Below, one piece after another: positions 63,056 through 64,000 of a stretch of DNA of 64,000 bases. The first letter of the stretch is position 1, and the number at the start of each line of letters is the position of its first letter. Origin of the DNA: Antedon bifida (taxonomy: Eukaryota; Echinodermata; Crinoidea; Comatulida; Antedonidae); assembly GCA_963402885.1 (NCBI GenBank), contig OY727095.1:18481001-18545000 (forward strand), read 5' to 3'. The notes below the pieces were generated by a model, which saw nothing but the letters and a program-made list of their open reading frames with translations, was not told the origin of the DNA and made no database searches. Both the position numbers and the translations under genes were made by a program.

Positions 63056-64000
63056 AGGGCCTGTTTCTGCTGCATAAAAATAACCGGTTAAAATCGGTGT
63101 GAATAAATTAAAATCGGTGTGAATAAATTAACTCCATTTTCTTGCCAGCAGAAACAGGACACATTTTTGGTAACCGGTTAAAAGGCAGCGCAAAATAACC
63201 GGTTAAAAACACCAATTTAAATCGGTGTTAGAACGCCGTTTAACCGGTTATCGCTGAGCAATTCTTAGCTGCAACACGAAATAACGGTTATTTGATTGAC
63301 AGTTGTGACCCCGGGTCAGATACCGTCGGGTACCATGTGTGTTTTCCTCGTGGTTTTGACAGTCGAACGAAGAAGTGAACATGTATGTGGATGAATGAAA
63401 TCACAAGATATGTTATTCAGTTGTGGGGGGAAGAGAAACTACGGGGAAGGATGGCAGGCAATAGAAAAGATTCACAGATATATAAGAGCATTTTTGCGAA
63501 AGTAAAAGAGGAATTCGGGGTGGAGTTCCGGACTACCCAAGCTAAACAATTTGAGGTGTTAATACACGCTCGCAAAGGGTATACGTATGGTCCTATAAAT
63601 ACCAAAACGGAAACAAAAGGGACTCAGAATGTTGCAAATACCTACCAAACGAGAATAGATAATGGTTAATTAATTATGAAAACCCAAATTTTATAGCAAA
63701 AATCGTCCGAATTTATGTTAAAAAAGATGAATTTTAGCAACAAAAACTGAAACCAAACGAGCGTATTTATGGCACGCCCTTAGTGCCTTTAATAGGAGAA
63801 CAATGAACAATCTTACTTTGATCGTTTTACATCATCATTTTTTATAAAAACATCACATCGACCGAAAACAAAGGTTATCAGAGCCTTTGATAATATATTA
63901 CATATGATTTTATTAAGCATAAAAATGTGCTATTATTTATGTTAGTACATAAATATACGAAATAATGTTCAACACTCATTATTCTATCAAAGGCACTATG
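63056..64000 (+). mobile_element. PIF/Harbinger-type element 2, inverted, cut by window end
   Basis: Starts GGGCCTGTTTCTGCTGCAT after a TAA and is a near-identical inverse of 62,073-63,009 up to the last base of the window. AACCGGTT occurs at about 63,079, 63,172, 63,200 and 63,242. The far TIR lies outside. Confidence 0.75.
63385..63669 (+). CDS. Myb/SANT-like (MADF-type) ORF of Harbinger element 2
   Basis: 94 codons, identical to the element 1 ORF over the first ~60 residues and then differing by a few substitutions and a frameshifted tail. Its preservation in both copies suggests recent movement or selection. Confidence 0.65.
   Translation: MWMNEITRYVIQLWGEEKLRGRMAGNRKDSQIYKSIFAKVKEEFGVEFRTTQAKQFEVLIHARKGYTYGPINTKTETKGTQNVANTYQTRIDNG

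Overview
The window reads as animal nuclear DNA, most likely from a marine invertebrate deuterostome such as an echinoderm. This rests on gene content, GT-AG introns, dense transposon debris of many classes and the very frequent palindrome TAGGCCTA. The species is an inference. No bacterial operons, CRISPR arrays or complete tRNA/rRNA genes were seen. Most of the sequence is repeats; three sets of host genes stand out.

Layout. 1-4.5 kb: a broken unrecognised ORF, a G-rich tandem repeat, a MITE and a decayed LINE tail. 4.7-10.6 kb: a Ty3/gypsy pol fragment, an LTR pair, a LINE reverse transcriptase end and another gypsy fragment; 5.8-9.5 kb of this recurs at 34.06-37.2 kb as a segmental duplication. 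10.8-25.4 kb (minus strand): three tandem secreted C-type lectin genes with four PAN/apple-like terminal exons (two intact, two broken). Lectins 2 and 3 share a 1.28 kb hAT-like insertion; lectin 3 also has a Penelope-like retroelement inserted at its promoter. 25.4-34 kb: a 2.4 kb long-TIR element, a few unrecognised candidate exons around a possible promoter, and AACGTT-rich satellite DNA with a 180 bp period.

39.7-49.8 kb (plus strand): a complete 12-exon telomere repeat-binding factor gene (TERF1/TERF2 type) encoding 452 residues with a TRFH domain, a basic patch, an acidic run and a C-terminal Myb/telobox domain. Its introns hold a 27 bp minisatellite, a 5S-rRNA-derived SINE, a tRNA-like SINE and a foldback element. 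54.8-58 kb (minus strand, convergent with TERF): the last four exons of an STK32 (YANK) serine/threonine kinase, with a tandemly duplicated 21-residue segment in its tail. 61.4-64 kb: two PIF/Harbinger-type elements facing each other, forming a near-perfect inverted repeat of about 0.94 kb per arm. Each carries a Myb/SANT-like ORF, and the ends are studded with the palindrome AACCGGTT, which looks like a Myb recognition site.

The lectins are probably secreted recognition proteins, TERF is nuclear and telomeric, and STK32 is a kinase. Nothing ties the three into one pathway; they are neighbours in a repeat-rich region.
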